A DNA stretch of 64,000 nucleotides from Olleya sp. Hel_I_94. GTDB taxonomy: Bacteria; Bacteroidota; Bacteroidia; Flavobacteriales; Flavobacteriaceae. The notes under the pieces were generated by a model. That model ran no database searches. It was not told the origin of the DNA and saw only the letters and a program-made list of their open reading frames with translations. Numbering within the stretch: position 1 is the stretch's first letter; each line of letters opens with the position of its first letter. Below are positions 9,818 through 18,035 of this stretch, in pieces. The stretch lies in the NCBI RefSeq assembly GCF_007827365.1, contig NZ_VISI01000002.1:1927001-1991000 (forward strand), written 5' to 3'. The translations under genes and the position numbers were made by a program.

Positions 9818-10567
9818 ATGAAAGTGAAAACGATTTTAGTCTCGCAACCGGAACCTAAAATAGAAAATTCGCCTTATTTTGATCTCTCTGAAAAGCAGAA
9901 AGTAAAAATTGATTTTAGACCTTTTATTCATGTAGAAGGTGTGCCATCCAAAGATATCAGACAACAAAAAGTTGATTTAAAAAATTACACTGCTATTATT
10001 TTAACTAGTAGAAATGCTGTTGATCACTTTTTTAGAGTGGCTGAAGAAATGCGTTTTAAAGTGCCAGATTCTTTAAAATATTTTTGTCAATCTGAAGCAG
10101 TTGCTTACTATTTACAAAAATATGTAGTGTACAGAAAGCGTAAAATTTATGTTGGTAAACGTAATTTTGCAGACTTATCACCTTTAATAAAAAAATATAA
10201 AGACGAAAAGTTTTTATTACCTACAACAGACAAATTAAAGCCTGAGGTACCAGAAACTTTAAACGCATTAAATATTGATTGGAAAGAAGCTGTCTTTTAT
10301 AAGACAGTTATTAGTGACTTATCAGATTTAGAAAATGTAACTTATGACATTTTAGTATTTTTTAGTCCTAGTGGTATCGAGTCTTTATTCCACAATTTTC
10401 CAGAATTTAAACAAAACGATACTAGAATTGCTGTTTTTGGTAACACGACCATTAAAGCTGTTGAAGAAAAAGGATTGCGTGTAGACATTGCTGCTCCAAC
10501 ACCTGAAACACCATCTATGACTATGGCTCTTCAAAAATATATTGACAAAGTTAATAAAGGTAAATAA
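9818..10567 (+). CDS. hemD: Uroporphyrinogen-III synthase
   Basis: 249 residues from the ATG at 9818; the longer frame to 9791 begins with TTG inside the upstream gene and is not needed. HemD cyclises hydroxymethylbilane to uroporphyrinogen III in heme synthesis. The two-domain pattern is visible: AIILTSRNAVDHFF in domain 1, DILVFFSPSGIESLF and IAVFGNTTIKAVEEKGLRVDI in domain 2. Other heme genes are not in the window, as is usual in this phylum for the DUF4271-hemD pair. Confidence 0.92.
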   Translation: MKVKTILVSQPEPKIENSPYFDLSEKQKVKIDFRPFIHVEGVPSKDIRQQKVDLKNYTAIILTSRNAVDHFFRVAEEMRFKVPDSLKYFCQSEAVAYYLQKYVVYRKRKIYVGKRNFADLSPLIKKYKDEKFLLPTTDKLKPEVPETLNALNIDWKEAVFYKTVISDLSDLENVTYDILVFFSPSGIESLFHNFPEFKQNDTRIAVFGNTTIKAVEEKGLRVDIAAPTPETPSMTMALQKYIDKVNKGK

Positions 10568-10588
10568 ACCTTAATCTACTATAAATTA

Positions 10589-10626
10589 AAAGCGCCAATT
10601 GAAAATTTCAATTGGCGCTTTTTTTA
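10589..10626. terminator. Terminator between hemD and pckA
   Basis: A very long perfect stem (AGCGCCAATTGAAA with TTTCAATTGGCGCT) followed by seven T on the plus side. It separates two convergent genes. Confidence 0.9.
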
Positions 10627-10644
10627 TTAACACTTTATCTATTA

Positions 10645-12261
10645 CTATTCAGCGTAACGTTGTGGTCCACCACGTCTAATTTCTTCGCTTGCATAAGATT
10701 CAAATTTCTCAAAATTCTCTCTAAAAGCATTAGCTAGTTTAAAAGCTGTCTTGTAATATTCTTTATCGTCTTTCCAAGTTGCTCTTGGGCTTAACACCTC
10801 ATCAGGTACACCTGGACAAGTTCTAGGTTGTGCTACACCAAATACAGAATGGATGTGATAATCTTTATAGTTATACAATCCTAAATCTCCATTAAGTACT
10901 GCACTAATCATAGCACGCGTATATTTTAACTTAATTCTGCTTCCTACTCCGTAAGATCCTCCAGTCCAACCTGTGTTAATCAACCATACGTTTACGTTAG
11001 CGTCTTTCATTTTTTTACTTAACATCTCAGCATATTTTGTTGGATGTAAAGGCATAAAAGGTGCTCCAAAACATGCCGAAAAACTTGGTACTGGCTCAGT
11101 AATTCCAGCTTCGGTACCTGCTACTTTTGCAGTATAACCAGATATAAAATGGAAAGCAGCTTGAGCTGGTGTTAGTTTAGATATTGGAGGCAATACTCCA
11201 AAAGCATCTGCTGTTAAAAAGAAAATGTTTTTAGGATTCTCTCCTGTAGATGGTACCCTAATGTTTTCAATATGATGTATTGGATAACTTACACGCGTAT
11301 TTTGTGTAATAGAAGTGTCTTCAAAATCTACCTCTCCTTTATCATTCATGATAACGTTTTCTAGGATTGCTCCTTTTTTAATCGCACCAAAAATTTCTGG
11401 TTCTTGCTCTCCTGATAAGTTAATCACTTTAGCGTAACAACCACCTTCAAAGTTAAACACAGTATTCTCTGCAGTCCAACCATGCTCATCATCTCCAATT
11501 AAGCTTCTGTCAGGATCTGTAGACAATGTTGTTTTTCCTGTTCCTGATAACCCAAAGAAAATTGCTGTGTCGCCATCCTTACCAACATTTGCACTACAGT
11601 GCATTGGTAATGTGTTTTTGTAAACTGGTAAAATAAAGTTTAGTGCTGAGAAGATTCCTTTTTTGATTTCTCCTGTGTAACCTGTACCACCAATTAAAGC
11701 AATTTTTCTAGTAAAATCTAAAATAGCAAAGTTATGCTGACGTGTACCATCAACTTCTGGATCTGCCATAAAACCTGGAGCGTTAACTACAGTCCACTCT
11801 GGAGTAAAATCTTTTAACTCTTCTTCAGTTGGTCTTAAAAACATATTGTAAGCAAACATGTTACTCCATGAATACTCATTTATAACACGAATGTTTAGTT
11901 TGTAGTCTTCATCAGCACAAGCAAAACTATCTCTAACAAAAACCTCTTTGTTAGATAAGTAATCTGTTACTTTATCGTATAGTTTTTGAAACTTATCAGC
12001 ATCAAAAGGAATGTTGATATTTCCCCACCACACTTTATCTTCAGTAATACTGTCTTTTACAATAAAACGGTCCATTGGAGAACGTCCTGTAAACTCGCCT
12101 GTATTTACTGCTAAAGCTCCTGAAGAGGCTACTTTACCTTGACCTTTTTCTAGAGTTTCCTCTTGTAATTGATCTGGTGTTAATTGATATTTTACTTGGG
12201 CATTTTTGATTCCGTACTGTTCCAACGCAATCGTTTTCGTAAATTGGGTATGGTCTACCAT
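10645..12261 (-). CDS. pckA: Phosphoenolpyruvate carboxykinase (ATP)
   Basis: 538 residues, full length. Converts oxaloacetate and ATP to PEP and CO2 for gluconeogenesis. Motifs: NTGEFTGRSPMDRFIV at the N-terminus, the kinase P-loop GLSGTGKTTLSTDP near residue 245, the metal-binding LIGDDEHGW just after, and CFGAPFMPLHP and NTGWTGGSYGVG later. ATP-type rather than GTP-type by these motifs. It has a complete -33/-7 promoter. Confidence 0.98.
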   Translation of the reverse strand: MVDHTQFTKTIALEQYGIKNAQVKYQLTPDQLQEETLEKGQGKVASSGALAVNTGEFTGRSPMDRFIVKDSITEDKVWWGNINIPFDADKFQKLYDKVTDYLSNKEVFVRDSFACADEDYKLNIRVINEYSWSNMFAYNMFLRPTEEELKDFTPEWTVVNAPGFMADPEVDGTRQHNFAILDFTRKIALIGGTGYTGEIKKGIFSALNFILPVYKNTLPMHCSANVGKDGDTAIFFGLSGTGKTTLSTDPDRSLIGDDEHGWTAENTVFNFEGGCYAKVINLSGEQEPEIFGAIKKGAILENVIMNDKGEVDFEDTSITQNTRVSYPIHHIENIRVPSTGENPKNIFFLTADAFGVLPPISKLTPAQAAFHFISGYTAKVAGTEAGITEPVPSFSACFGAPFMPLHPTKYAEMLSKKMKDANVNVWLINTGWTGGSYGVGSRIKLKYTRAMISAVLNGDLGLYNYKDYHIHSVFGVAQPRTCPGVPDEVLSPRATWKDDKEYYKTAFKLANAFRENFEKFESYASEEIRRGGPQRYAE

Positions 12262-12296
12262 AATTTGTGTGTGTTGTGTATGTGTTGTTTGAGTTG

Positions 12297-12329
12297 CAAA
12301 GTTAAAATTATTACACTAGAAACGCCAAA
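12297..12329 (-). promoter_or_regulatory. Complete pckA promoter (-33 and -7)
   Basis: On the minus strand TTTG (12326-12329), a 21-base spacer, then TAACTTTG (12297-12304), matching the Bacteroidetes sigma-ABfr/RpoD consensus. The leader to the pckA ATG is about 30 bases. Confidence 0.75.
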
Positions 12330-12335
12330 CAATTA

Positions 12336-12728
12336 CTAATTATTCTGTTTGATCTTTAAAATATTTATCAACAGGATAAACCATGACAAGATTAATAGTA
12401 AACCTCCTATTGGTGTCACAAACGCTATTAATTTAAAATTAAAAGCAGTTAATGTGTTAGTTGCTAATCCGTAAATAGATCCGGAAAACAAGATTATACC
12501 TGACAAAACCAAATAAAAAATTATTGTTTTAGATTTTGAGGACACCAAATTATGACTCCCAACGACTAACAACAATAATGCATGATACATTTGGTAGCGC
12601 ACACCAGTTTCGTAACTTTGGACTGCTTCTGCAGACACTAAAGCTTTTAATCCATGCGCTCCAAAAGCACCTAAAACAACACTTAATAATCCCAAAATAG
12701 TTCCTAAAAGTAATAGCTTCTTATTCAT
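12336..12728 (-). CDS. DUF423 membrane protein
   Basis: 130 residues with four hydrophobic segments. The N-terminal GALSVVLGAFGAHGLK-like stretch (here LLSVVLGAFGAHGLKAL) and QMYHALLLL are the family marks of DUF423 (YgdD-like), an inner membrane protein of unknown function found in most bacteria. It ends 7 bases upstream of the pckA -33 element. Confidence 0.9.
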   Translation of the reverse strand: MNKKLLLLGTILGLLSVVLGAFGAHGLKALVSAEAVQSYETGVRYQMYHALLLLVVGSHNLVSSKSKTIIFYLVLSGIILFSGSIYGLATNTLTAFNFKLIAFVTPIGGLLLILSWFILLINILKIKQNN

Positions 12729-12806
12729 ATAAATACTTCATTTTCGTTTTTATCCCAATTAAAATTTTCTACATTCGTAGTTCAAAAATACTCAACAAAT
12801 CCCATT

Positions 12807-14171
12807 ATGCGAAAGATATTAGTCATAGGTTCCGGAAAATCAACCTCGTACCTTATTAAATACTTACTAGATAAATCAGAAACCGAAAAATTACATATTA
12901 CAGTTGGTGACTTAAATGTTGAAAGCGCAAAAATAATGACTAGTAATCATACTAATGCCTCGGCAATAAGTTTAGATGTATTTGATCCAGCATCTAGAGA
13001 GCAAGCTATAAAAGCTGCAGATATCGTGGTGTCTATGCTACCAGCAAGATTCCATATAGAAGTTGCAAAAGACTGTATTACTTTTAATAAAAGTATGGTC
13101 ACAGCGTCTTATGTAAGTGATGAAATGCAAGCTTTAGATCAAGATGCTAAAGACAAAGGGTTAGTCTTTATGAACGAGATTGGTGTAGATCCAGGACTAG
13201 ATCATATGAGTGCCATGCAAGTTATTGATGGTATTCGTGATAAAGGCGGAAAAATTATATTATTCGAGTCCTTTACTGGTGGATTAGTAGCTCCAGAAAG
13301 TGATAACAATTTATGGAATTACAAATTTACTTGGAATCCAAGAAATGTAGTCACAGCAGGACAAGGTGGTGCAGCCAAATTTTTACAAGAAAACACATAC
13401 AAATACATACCTTATAACCGCTTATTTAGACGTACCGAATTTTTAGACGTTGACGGTTTTGGACGCTTTGAAGCTTACGCTAATCGCGACTCATTAAAAT
13501 ACCAAAGCGTGTATAATCTTGACAATGTAAAAACATTATATCGTGGGACGATGCGTCGTGTTGGATTTTCCAGAGCTTGGCAAGTCTTTGTAGCATTAGG
13601 CATGACAGACGATAGTTACACTATAGATGATAGTGAGAATATGACCTATCGCGACTTTGTAAACGCCTTTTTACCTTACAGCCCAACAGACTCTGTTGAG
13701 CTTAAATTTAGACACGCCTTAAAAATAGATCAAGATGATATTATTTGGGACAAGTTTTTAGAGCTAGACCTGTTTAGCAAAACTAAAATGGTCGAACTTA
13801 AAAAAGCAACGCCTGCTCAAATATTACAAAAAATATTACTAGACAGCTGGACGTTAGACCCTAAAGACAAGGACATGATTGTCATGTACCACAAATTTGG
13901 TTATGAGCTTGATGGTAAAAAACACCAAATAGACTCTACAATGGTTACCCTTGGCGAAGACCAAACTTACACAGCTATGGCAAAAACCGTAGGACTTCCT
14001 GTGGCAATTGCAACCTTAGCCATATTAAATGGTAAGATTACAACTCCAGGCGTACAAATACCAATTACAAAAGAAGTCTACACTCCAATTCTAGAAGAAT
14101 TAAAGGATTACGGAATTACTTTTAAAGAAACCGAAGTCCCATATTTAGGCTACAACCCATTAAATGTTTAA
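12807..14171 (+). CDS. Saccharopine dehydrogenase family protein (Lys9-like)
   Basis: 454 residues. N-terminal dinucleotide fold VIGSGKSTSYLIKYL, then MNEIGVDPGLDHMSAM and FESFTGGLVAPESDNN, which are signatures of the saccharopine reductase/dehydrogenase C-terminal domain family (glutamate-forming). In flavobacteria this protein is thought to take part in lysine catabolism; the reaction is NADP-linked cleavage or formation of saccharopine. An Lrp/AsnC regulator lies next to it on the same strand, a pairing that fits amino-acid responsive control. The exact direction of the reaction is an inference. Confidence 0.9.
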   Translation: MRKILVIGSGKSTSYLIKYLLDKSETEKLHITVGDLNVESAKIMTSNHTNASAISLDVFDPASREQAIKAADIVVSMLPARFHIEVAKDCITFNKSMVTASYVSDEMQALDQDAKDKGLVFMNEIGVDPGLDHMSAMQVIDGIRDKGGKIILFESFTGGLVAPESDNNLWNYKFTWNPRNVVTAGQGGAAKFLQENTYKYIPYNRLFRRTEFLDVDGFGRFEAYANRDSLKYQSVYNLDNVKTLYRGTMRRVGFSRAWQVFVALGMTDDSYTIDDSENMTYRDFVNAFLPYSPTDSVELKFRHALKIDQDDIIWDKFLELDLFSKTKMVELKKATPAQILQKILLDSWTLDPKDKDMIVMYHKFGYELDGKKHQIDSTMVTLGEDQTYTAMAKTVGLPVAIATLAILNGKITTPGVQIPITKEVYTPILEELKDYGITFKETEVPYLGYNPLNV

Positions 14172-14193
14172 TTTTTGGGCATTACCACACAAC

Positions 14194-14223
14194 ACTTACA
14201 AGGTTTTAATTAACCTTGTAAGT
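14194..14223. repeat. Perfect 12-bp inverted repeat between the saccharopine dehydrogenase and lrp genes
   Basis: ACTTACAAGGTT, six-base spacer TTAATT, AACCTTGTAAGT. There is no T-run on either side, so it is a poor intrinsic terminator. Its 30-bp dyad form would suit a dimeric regulator such as the Lrp-family protein coded downstream, or a 3' RNA hairpin of the upstream gene. Confidence 0.6.
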
Positions 14224-14267
14224 ATTGCTTAGGTCAGGCTGTACATTATATCTTTTTTGCTTTTAAT

Positions 14268-14300
14268 GGCAAAAAAGGATGCCATTTCCATCCTTAATGC
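14268..14300. repeat. Degenerate flavobacterial intergenic repeat fragment
   Basis: The phrase AAAAAAGGATGCCA followed shortly by TCCTTA recurs, with changes, at 40839-40866. It lies in a non-coding spacer and looks like the worn remnant of a repeat family. Confidence 0.4.
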
Positions 14301-14386
14301 GTGTAAAAACAATGTCTTTAAAACACCATGTTACAATTTAAAATAGATTGTTTAAATTTATCTTTTAAATTTTAACCTATTTCAAC

Positions 14387-14857
14387 TTGAAAACTACAAA
14401 CAATAACATTACTATAGATGGTATCGATAAAAAGATACTTCGTGCTTTAATGCAAGATGCCAGAACACCTGTTTTAGAAATCGCACGTCAAGTCGGTATC
14501 TCTGGAGCTGCCATACACCAACGCTTAAGAAAACTAGAAAAATCTAAATTAATAGCAGGCTCTAAATTTGTTATTAACCCAAAAGTTTTGGGCTATACCA
14601 CTATGGCATTTGTAGGTATTTATTTAGACAAAGCCATGAGTAATCCGGAAGCAGTTAAACAATTAAAAAAAATACCCGAAGTTTTAGAGTGTCATTACAC
14701 TACAGGAAACTGGAGTATATTAATAAAAATACTATGTAAGGACAACGAGCATTTAATGCATTTACTAAATAATGATATACAATCCATTGCTGGTGTTTCT
14801 AGAACAGAAACCTTTATATCTCTAGACCAACAAATAGAACGACAAATAAAAATATAA
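14387..14857 (+). CDS. Lrp/AsnC family transcriptional regulator
   Basis: 156 residues from a TTG start; the next in-frame ATG (residue 22) would remove part of the helix-turn-helix. The winged HTH spans about residues 12-60 (DKKILRALMQDARTPVLEIA, VGISGAAIHQRLRKLE) and the RAM/effector domain about 70-155 (TGNWSILIKILCKD, TETFISLDQQ). Such proteins form octamers or dimers and sense amino acids. It stands alone, 215 bases after the saccharopine dehydrogenase gene, with a perfect dyad in between, and is followed by its own terminator. Its targets are not visible in the sequence. Confidence 0.9.
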   Translation: MKTTNNNITIDGIDKKILRALMQDARTPVLEIARQVGISGAAIHQRLRKLEKSKLIAGSKFVINPKVLGYTTMAFVGIYLDKAMSNPEAVKQLKKIPEVLECHYTTGNWSILIKILCKDNEHLMHLLNNDIQSIAGVSRTETFISLDQQIERQIKI

Positions 14858-14889
14858 AAAAAGCGCCTTCAAAAAGGCGCTTTTTTTAT
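14858..14889. terminator. Bidirectional terminator after lrp
   Basis: Stem AAAGCGCCTT / AAGGCGCTTT with loop CAAA, T-run to the right and A-run to the left; serves both the Lrp gene and the convergent T9SS gene. Confidence 0.88.
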
Positions 14890-14908
14890 GTATATCTAAA
14901 TTACTACA

Positions 14909-15892
14909 TTATTCTATAATTATCTTTTTAACAAGATTTCCTTTTTCTGAAACTACAGTAATAAAATACAATCCAGAAGCTAAATCTGTACTTAAATCTA
15001 AAATAGCATTTGTTGAGCTATTATTTAAATCTATTGTTTTAATTAAACGTCCATTAATATCTGTAACATTAACTGCCTTTAAATTAACTCCGTTGTTTTT
15101 AATAGTCATTAATCCATTAGAAGGATTTGGATATATAGATAACACACTATTTAAATCAAATACATCTGTACTTAGTGTCAAACCAGGAATAAAATCTATA
15201 GCATCTAAGGCCAATTGCTCTGCTCCAGAATTAGAAGAAAACTCAATTACCAATTGTGCTTTGCACGCTGCATTAGCAGATAAATCTGCAGACAATAATT
15301 GCCAAGACCCTTGCAAACCTGGCAAATCATCAATACCATTAGTTTCTGTAGTGGTATCAATTAACGTAAGCGCTGGTGAAGCACAATCTGAAAATTGAAT
15401 AGTCACTCTAAAAAAGTCTAAAATATCCCAATTAGTATCATCTAAAAAATATTGCATACTAAACTGTGGATTAGATCCTACTAGATCAACTTGGTCAAAA
15501 GTCATAGTAACTGTACCATCAACATCATCCATAAAAAACGCTTGCGTCCCTTCTGGTGGCGCAAAACCTAATTCTGACTGGATGGAAGCTGCTGTAGCAA
15601 CACCAAAATAATCTCCATCAGAGAAACCTACAGGACCATTAGGTGTTGTTGGATCTAATACAATAGAGTATCCCAAGGTTACACCAGAACTTGCCTCGGT
15701 AACATAAACCAAACCGCAATTGGCATTATAATTAGTTAATGTATGTGCTGTTGTAGTATTTGTGTCAAAATATTGACACGCATTACTTACAGCGTTAAAT
15801 GTTACACCTGGAGTATTTTCAAAACCATTGCCTACTTGTGACATGATTAATGAGGGTAACAAAAAAATCAATGATAGTAGTTTATTTTTCAT
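14909..15892 (-). CDS. T9SS type A sorting-domain secreted protein
   Basis: 327 residues. Signal peptide of about 18 residues (MKNKLLSLIFLLPSLIMS, cut before Q). The middle 220 residues form a beta-rich, MAM/CBM-like extracellular domain (FFMDDVDGTVTMTFDQVDLV; LALDAIDF). The last 75 residues are the type A sorting tail (LSIYPNPSNGLMTI to KKIIIE), which directs outer membrane export and anchoring. Monocistronic, with its own -7 element. No enzyme motif seen. Confidence 0.87.
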   Translation of the reverse strand: MKNKLLSLIFLLPSLIMSQVGNGFENTPGVTFNAVSNACQYFDTNTTTAHTLTNYNANCGLVYVTEASSGVTLGYSIVLDPTTPNGPVGFSDGDYFGVATAASIQSELGFAPPEGTQAFFMDDVDGTVTMTFDQVDLVGSNPQFSMQYFLDDTNWDILDFFRVTIQFSDCASPALTLIDTTTETNGIDDLPGLQGSWQLLSADLSANAACKAQLVIEFSSNSGAEQLALDAIDFIPGLTLSTDVFDLNSVLSIYPNPSNGLMTIKNNGVNLKAVNVTDINGRLIKTIDLNNSSTNAILDLSTDLASGLYFITVVSEKGNLVKKIIIE

Positions 15893-15914
15893 AATATATA
15901 AATTAATAGCATAA

Positions 15915-15922
15915 CAAATTTA
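15915..15922 (-). promoter_or_regulatory. -7 element of the T9SS cargo gene
   Basis: Minus-strand TAAATTTG, exact consensus, 23 bases before the ATG at 15892. Confidence 0.55.
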
Positions 15923-16050
15923 ACATATTGATTGACACCATATAATAATTTTTGATATTAATTTTAAAAATAGTTTTATAACCAACAAACAACTATAAAA
16001 CAGCAAATTACAAGTTAATTAAACCTTGTTAAAATTTAAGTTTTGACGTA

Positions 16051-16082
16051 AAAAAAGCACCTAAAATTTAGGTGCTTTTTTT
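16051..16082 (-). terminator. Terminator after the Bax-inhibitor-1 gene
   Basis: Stem GCACCTAAA / TTTAGGTGC flanked by A6 and T7, so it can work in both directions; it lies 20 bases after the Bax-inhibitor-1 gene stop on the minus strand. Confidence 0.85.
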
Positions 16083-16102
16083 ACTATTTACTAGGATAAT
16101 TT

Positions 16103-16831
16103 TTAGTCTCTTGACATAAATATTCTAAGGATATACCAAAATAACAACATTAAAGATGCAAATAAACCTAATGCTGCAGGTATATAATCTTCAGTTGTGT
16201 ACTTATCTTTAATTTGAGACGTTTGGTATAAAATTGATCCTCCTGCTAATAAACACATTCCAACAGAAAACCATAAACCTAGTGTAAATCCACCAAAAAG
16301 TGATCCAGCAACAATTAACCCTAAAGCTATAAAGCCACCAATAGTTAAGCCTGCTTTTAAAAACGAAAAATCTGTTTTAGTCATCATTACTACAGCAGTT
16401 AAACCTGTAAATAACGCTAACGTTACCAATGCTGCTTGTTGTAACATATCTGGACCAGAATCCATGTAAAAAGCTGCAATGTATATCATTGGTACAAAAA
16501 TAACAGCCTGAGCTAATATATATAATGCATAAGCTAAATACTGTTTATTTTTATCGGCAGTTTTCATTGCTGTGCTTTCAGCATAAGTTGTAACTAACAT
16601 AAAACCTCCAAGTAGTAGTAACCACTTATAACCTTCTGTCATAGACAACATAAACTCCACAACAGTTTGGCTTTGTAAAAGTAGGTATTCAAATAAAATA
16701 AATACTAATACACCTACAGCAACATGACCATACGTTTTTTTATAAAATGCGACTCTATCTGCTTCAGATGCCACATTTACTAATGTATTCCCTTGATAAT
16801 TGTCAAACGAATTTTCTAAATTATTTTCCAT
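16103..16831 (-). CDS. Bax inhibitor-1/YccA family membrane protein
   Basis: 242 residues, hydrophobic from residue 35 to the end with seven predicted membrane segments. Family-like features are YGHVAVGVLVF at the start of the first segment and the C-terminal ASLMLLFWYILRIF. Members are pH-dependent calcium leak channels or regulators of FtsH-type proteolysis. Stand-alone gene between its own -7 element and terminator, though the zinc peptidase gene lies 80 bases upstream on the same strand. Confidence 0.92.
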   Translation of the reverse strand: MENNLENSFDNYQGNTLVNVASEADRVAFYKKTYGHVAVGVLVFILFEYLLLQSQTVVEFMLSMTEGYKWLLLLGGFMLVTTYAESTAMKTADKNKQYLAYALYILAQAVIFVPMIYIAAFYMDSGPDMLQQAALVTLALFTGLTAVVMMTKTDFSFLKAGLTIGGFIALGLIVAGSLFGGFTLGLWFSVGMCLLAGGSILYQTSQIKDKYTTEDYIPAALGLFASLMLLFWYILRIFMSRD

Positions 16832-16857
16832 TATTATTGATTAAATTATTGGTTGCT

Positions 16858-16865
16858 CAAATGTA
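16858..16865 (-). promoter_or_regulatory. -7 element of the Bax-inhibitor-1 gene
   Basis: Minus-strand TACATTTG, exact consensus, 27 bases before the ATG at 16831. Confidence 0.6.
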
Positions 16866-16911
16866 AAAAAAGAAAAACTATTATGTATTATTTTAATATA
16901 ATTTAAGTGAC

Positions 16912-17622
16912 TTAATCGCGTCTACCTAAAATTTGCATAGCCCAATATAATAAAGAGGCTAACGCTCCAATTGCTGCTACTAAGTAGGTTCTTGCAGCCC
17001 ATTTAAGCGCATCTTCAGAGCCTTTATATTCTTCTGGTGTGACAATATTTTTTGCTTTTAACCAAGCCAAAGCTCTATTACTTGCATCATACTCTACTGG
17101 CAAAGTGATAAAACTAAATAGTGTAGCAAATCCCATCATGACCAAACCTGCAATTGCAACATAAAGTCCACTTGCACCTAATGCACCAGAAGCCATTAAT
17201 GCAATACCACCAATAATAACCCATTGTGACATACTAGATGTTACTTGAACAACAGGTACTAATTTAGATCGCATAGTCAAATAACTATAGGCTGTTGCAT
17301 GTTGAACAGCATGGCCACACTCGTGTGCAGCTACAGCAGCTGCTGCTGCATTTGCATGACTATACACGACTTCACTTAAATTTACAGTTTTATCCACTGG
17401 ATTATAGTGATCCGTTAATTGTCCTTTAACAGAAATAACCTTTACGTCTCTAATACCATTATCTGCTAGCATTTTTTCTGCAATTTCTGCTCCTGTCATA
17501 CCATTACGCAAATGGACTTTAGAGTAAAATGCAAATTTACTTTTTAACTTACCACTTACTAAACTACTAATTAAACCGATAGCTCCTATTAGTATATAGT
17601 AACCCATATATCCTGAAAACAT
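16912..17622 (-). CDS. Membrane zinc metallopeptidase (YugP family)
   Basis: 236 residues. The zinc motif is AAHECGHAVQH near residue 97, an HExxH in which the glutamate is followed by CG, typical of the YugP/DUF-type neutral zinc peptidase family. Hydrophobic segments are seen at the N-terminus (1-20), around 120-175 and at the C-terminus (200-230), so the active site lies near the membrane face. Substrate is unknown. Followed by the Bax-inhibitor-1 gene on the same strand. Confidence 0.92.
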   Translation of the reverse strand: MFSGYMGYYILIGAIGLISSLVSGKLKSKFAFYSKVHLRNGMTGAEIAEKMLADNGIRDVKVISVKGQLTDHYNPVDKTVNLSEVVYSHANAAAAAVAAHECGHAVQHATAYSYLTMRSKLVPVVQVTSSMSQWVIIGGIALMASGALGASGLYVAIAGLVMMGFATLFSFITLPVEYDASNRALAWLKAKNIVTPEEYKGSEDALKWAARTYLVAAIGALASLLYWAMQILGRRD

Positions 17623-18035
17623 ATATTTTTAAATTTTAAAATTGATATTATAAATATAGCAAAAAGTAAGCCAACTTAAAGGATAGAAAAAATGTCAGAC
17701 TTAGACTTTATTTTTATTGGCATAAAAATCTGTTAAACCGACCATTTTAGAGTTTTGAAAACTAAAATTAATCTGCAATTAACTTATCATAACTCAGAAA
17801 ATAATCTTCCTCACAAGGTGTCATTGTGTGAGGGTAACTATAAACGTAACGTCACATCGAGTGGTTTGTGAGGCACGAGCAAATTGTATCGAGAGGTCTA
17901 TTGGTTCTCGATACAATTCTCCTACGTCGAATCACTCGAACTGACGTATTCCTGATGACTCTTGATTATATCCTAAAAATAGCTCATTGAAGAAATTACA
18001 TTGTTCCTGCAATGACTGTATTATTTATAATAACG
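17623..18035. other. 413-bp non-coding spacer rich in palindromes
   Basis: No reading frame with coding character. It holds a small hairpin (CCTCACA / TGTGAGG, 17809-17833), the nested 97-bp palindrome described separately, and a short CATTG/CAATG hairpin near 17999. The G+C content of the palindrome is clearly above its surroundings. Confidence 0.7.
17850..17946. repeat. 97-bp nested palindromic repeat element (REP/MITE-like)
   Basis: Outer arms CGTCACATCGAGTG (17850-17863) and CACTCGAACTGACG (17933-17946) are imperfect inverse copies. Inside them lies a perfect 11-bp stem ATTGTATCGAG (17883-17893) with CTCGATACAAT (17907-17917). A third segment, GAGGCACGAG (17870-17879), recurs in reverse complement at 40831-40840. 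The architecture resembles miniature repeats scattered in flavobacterial intergenic DNA. It lies between the zinc peptidase and leuS, two co-directional genes. Confidence 0.75.

Noticed and set aside
17840..17950. Possible CRISPR repeat or transposon end in the palindromic spacer
   Set aside because: No regular spacers, no repeated unit in tandem, and no transposase gene nearby.
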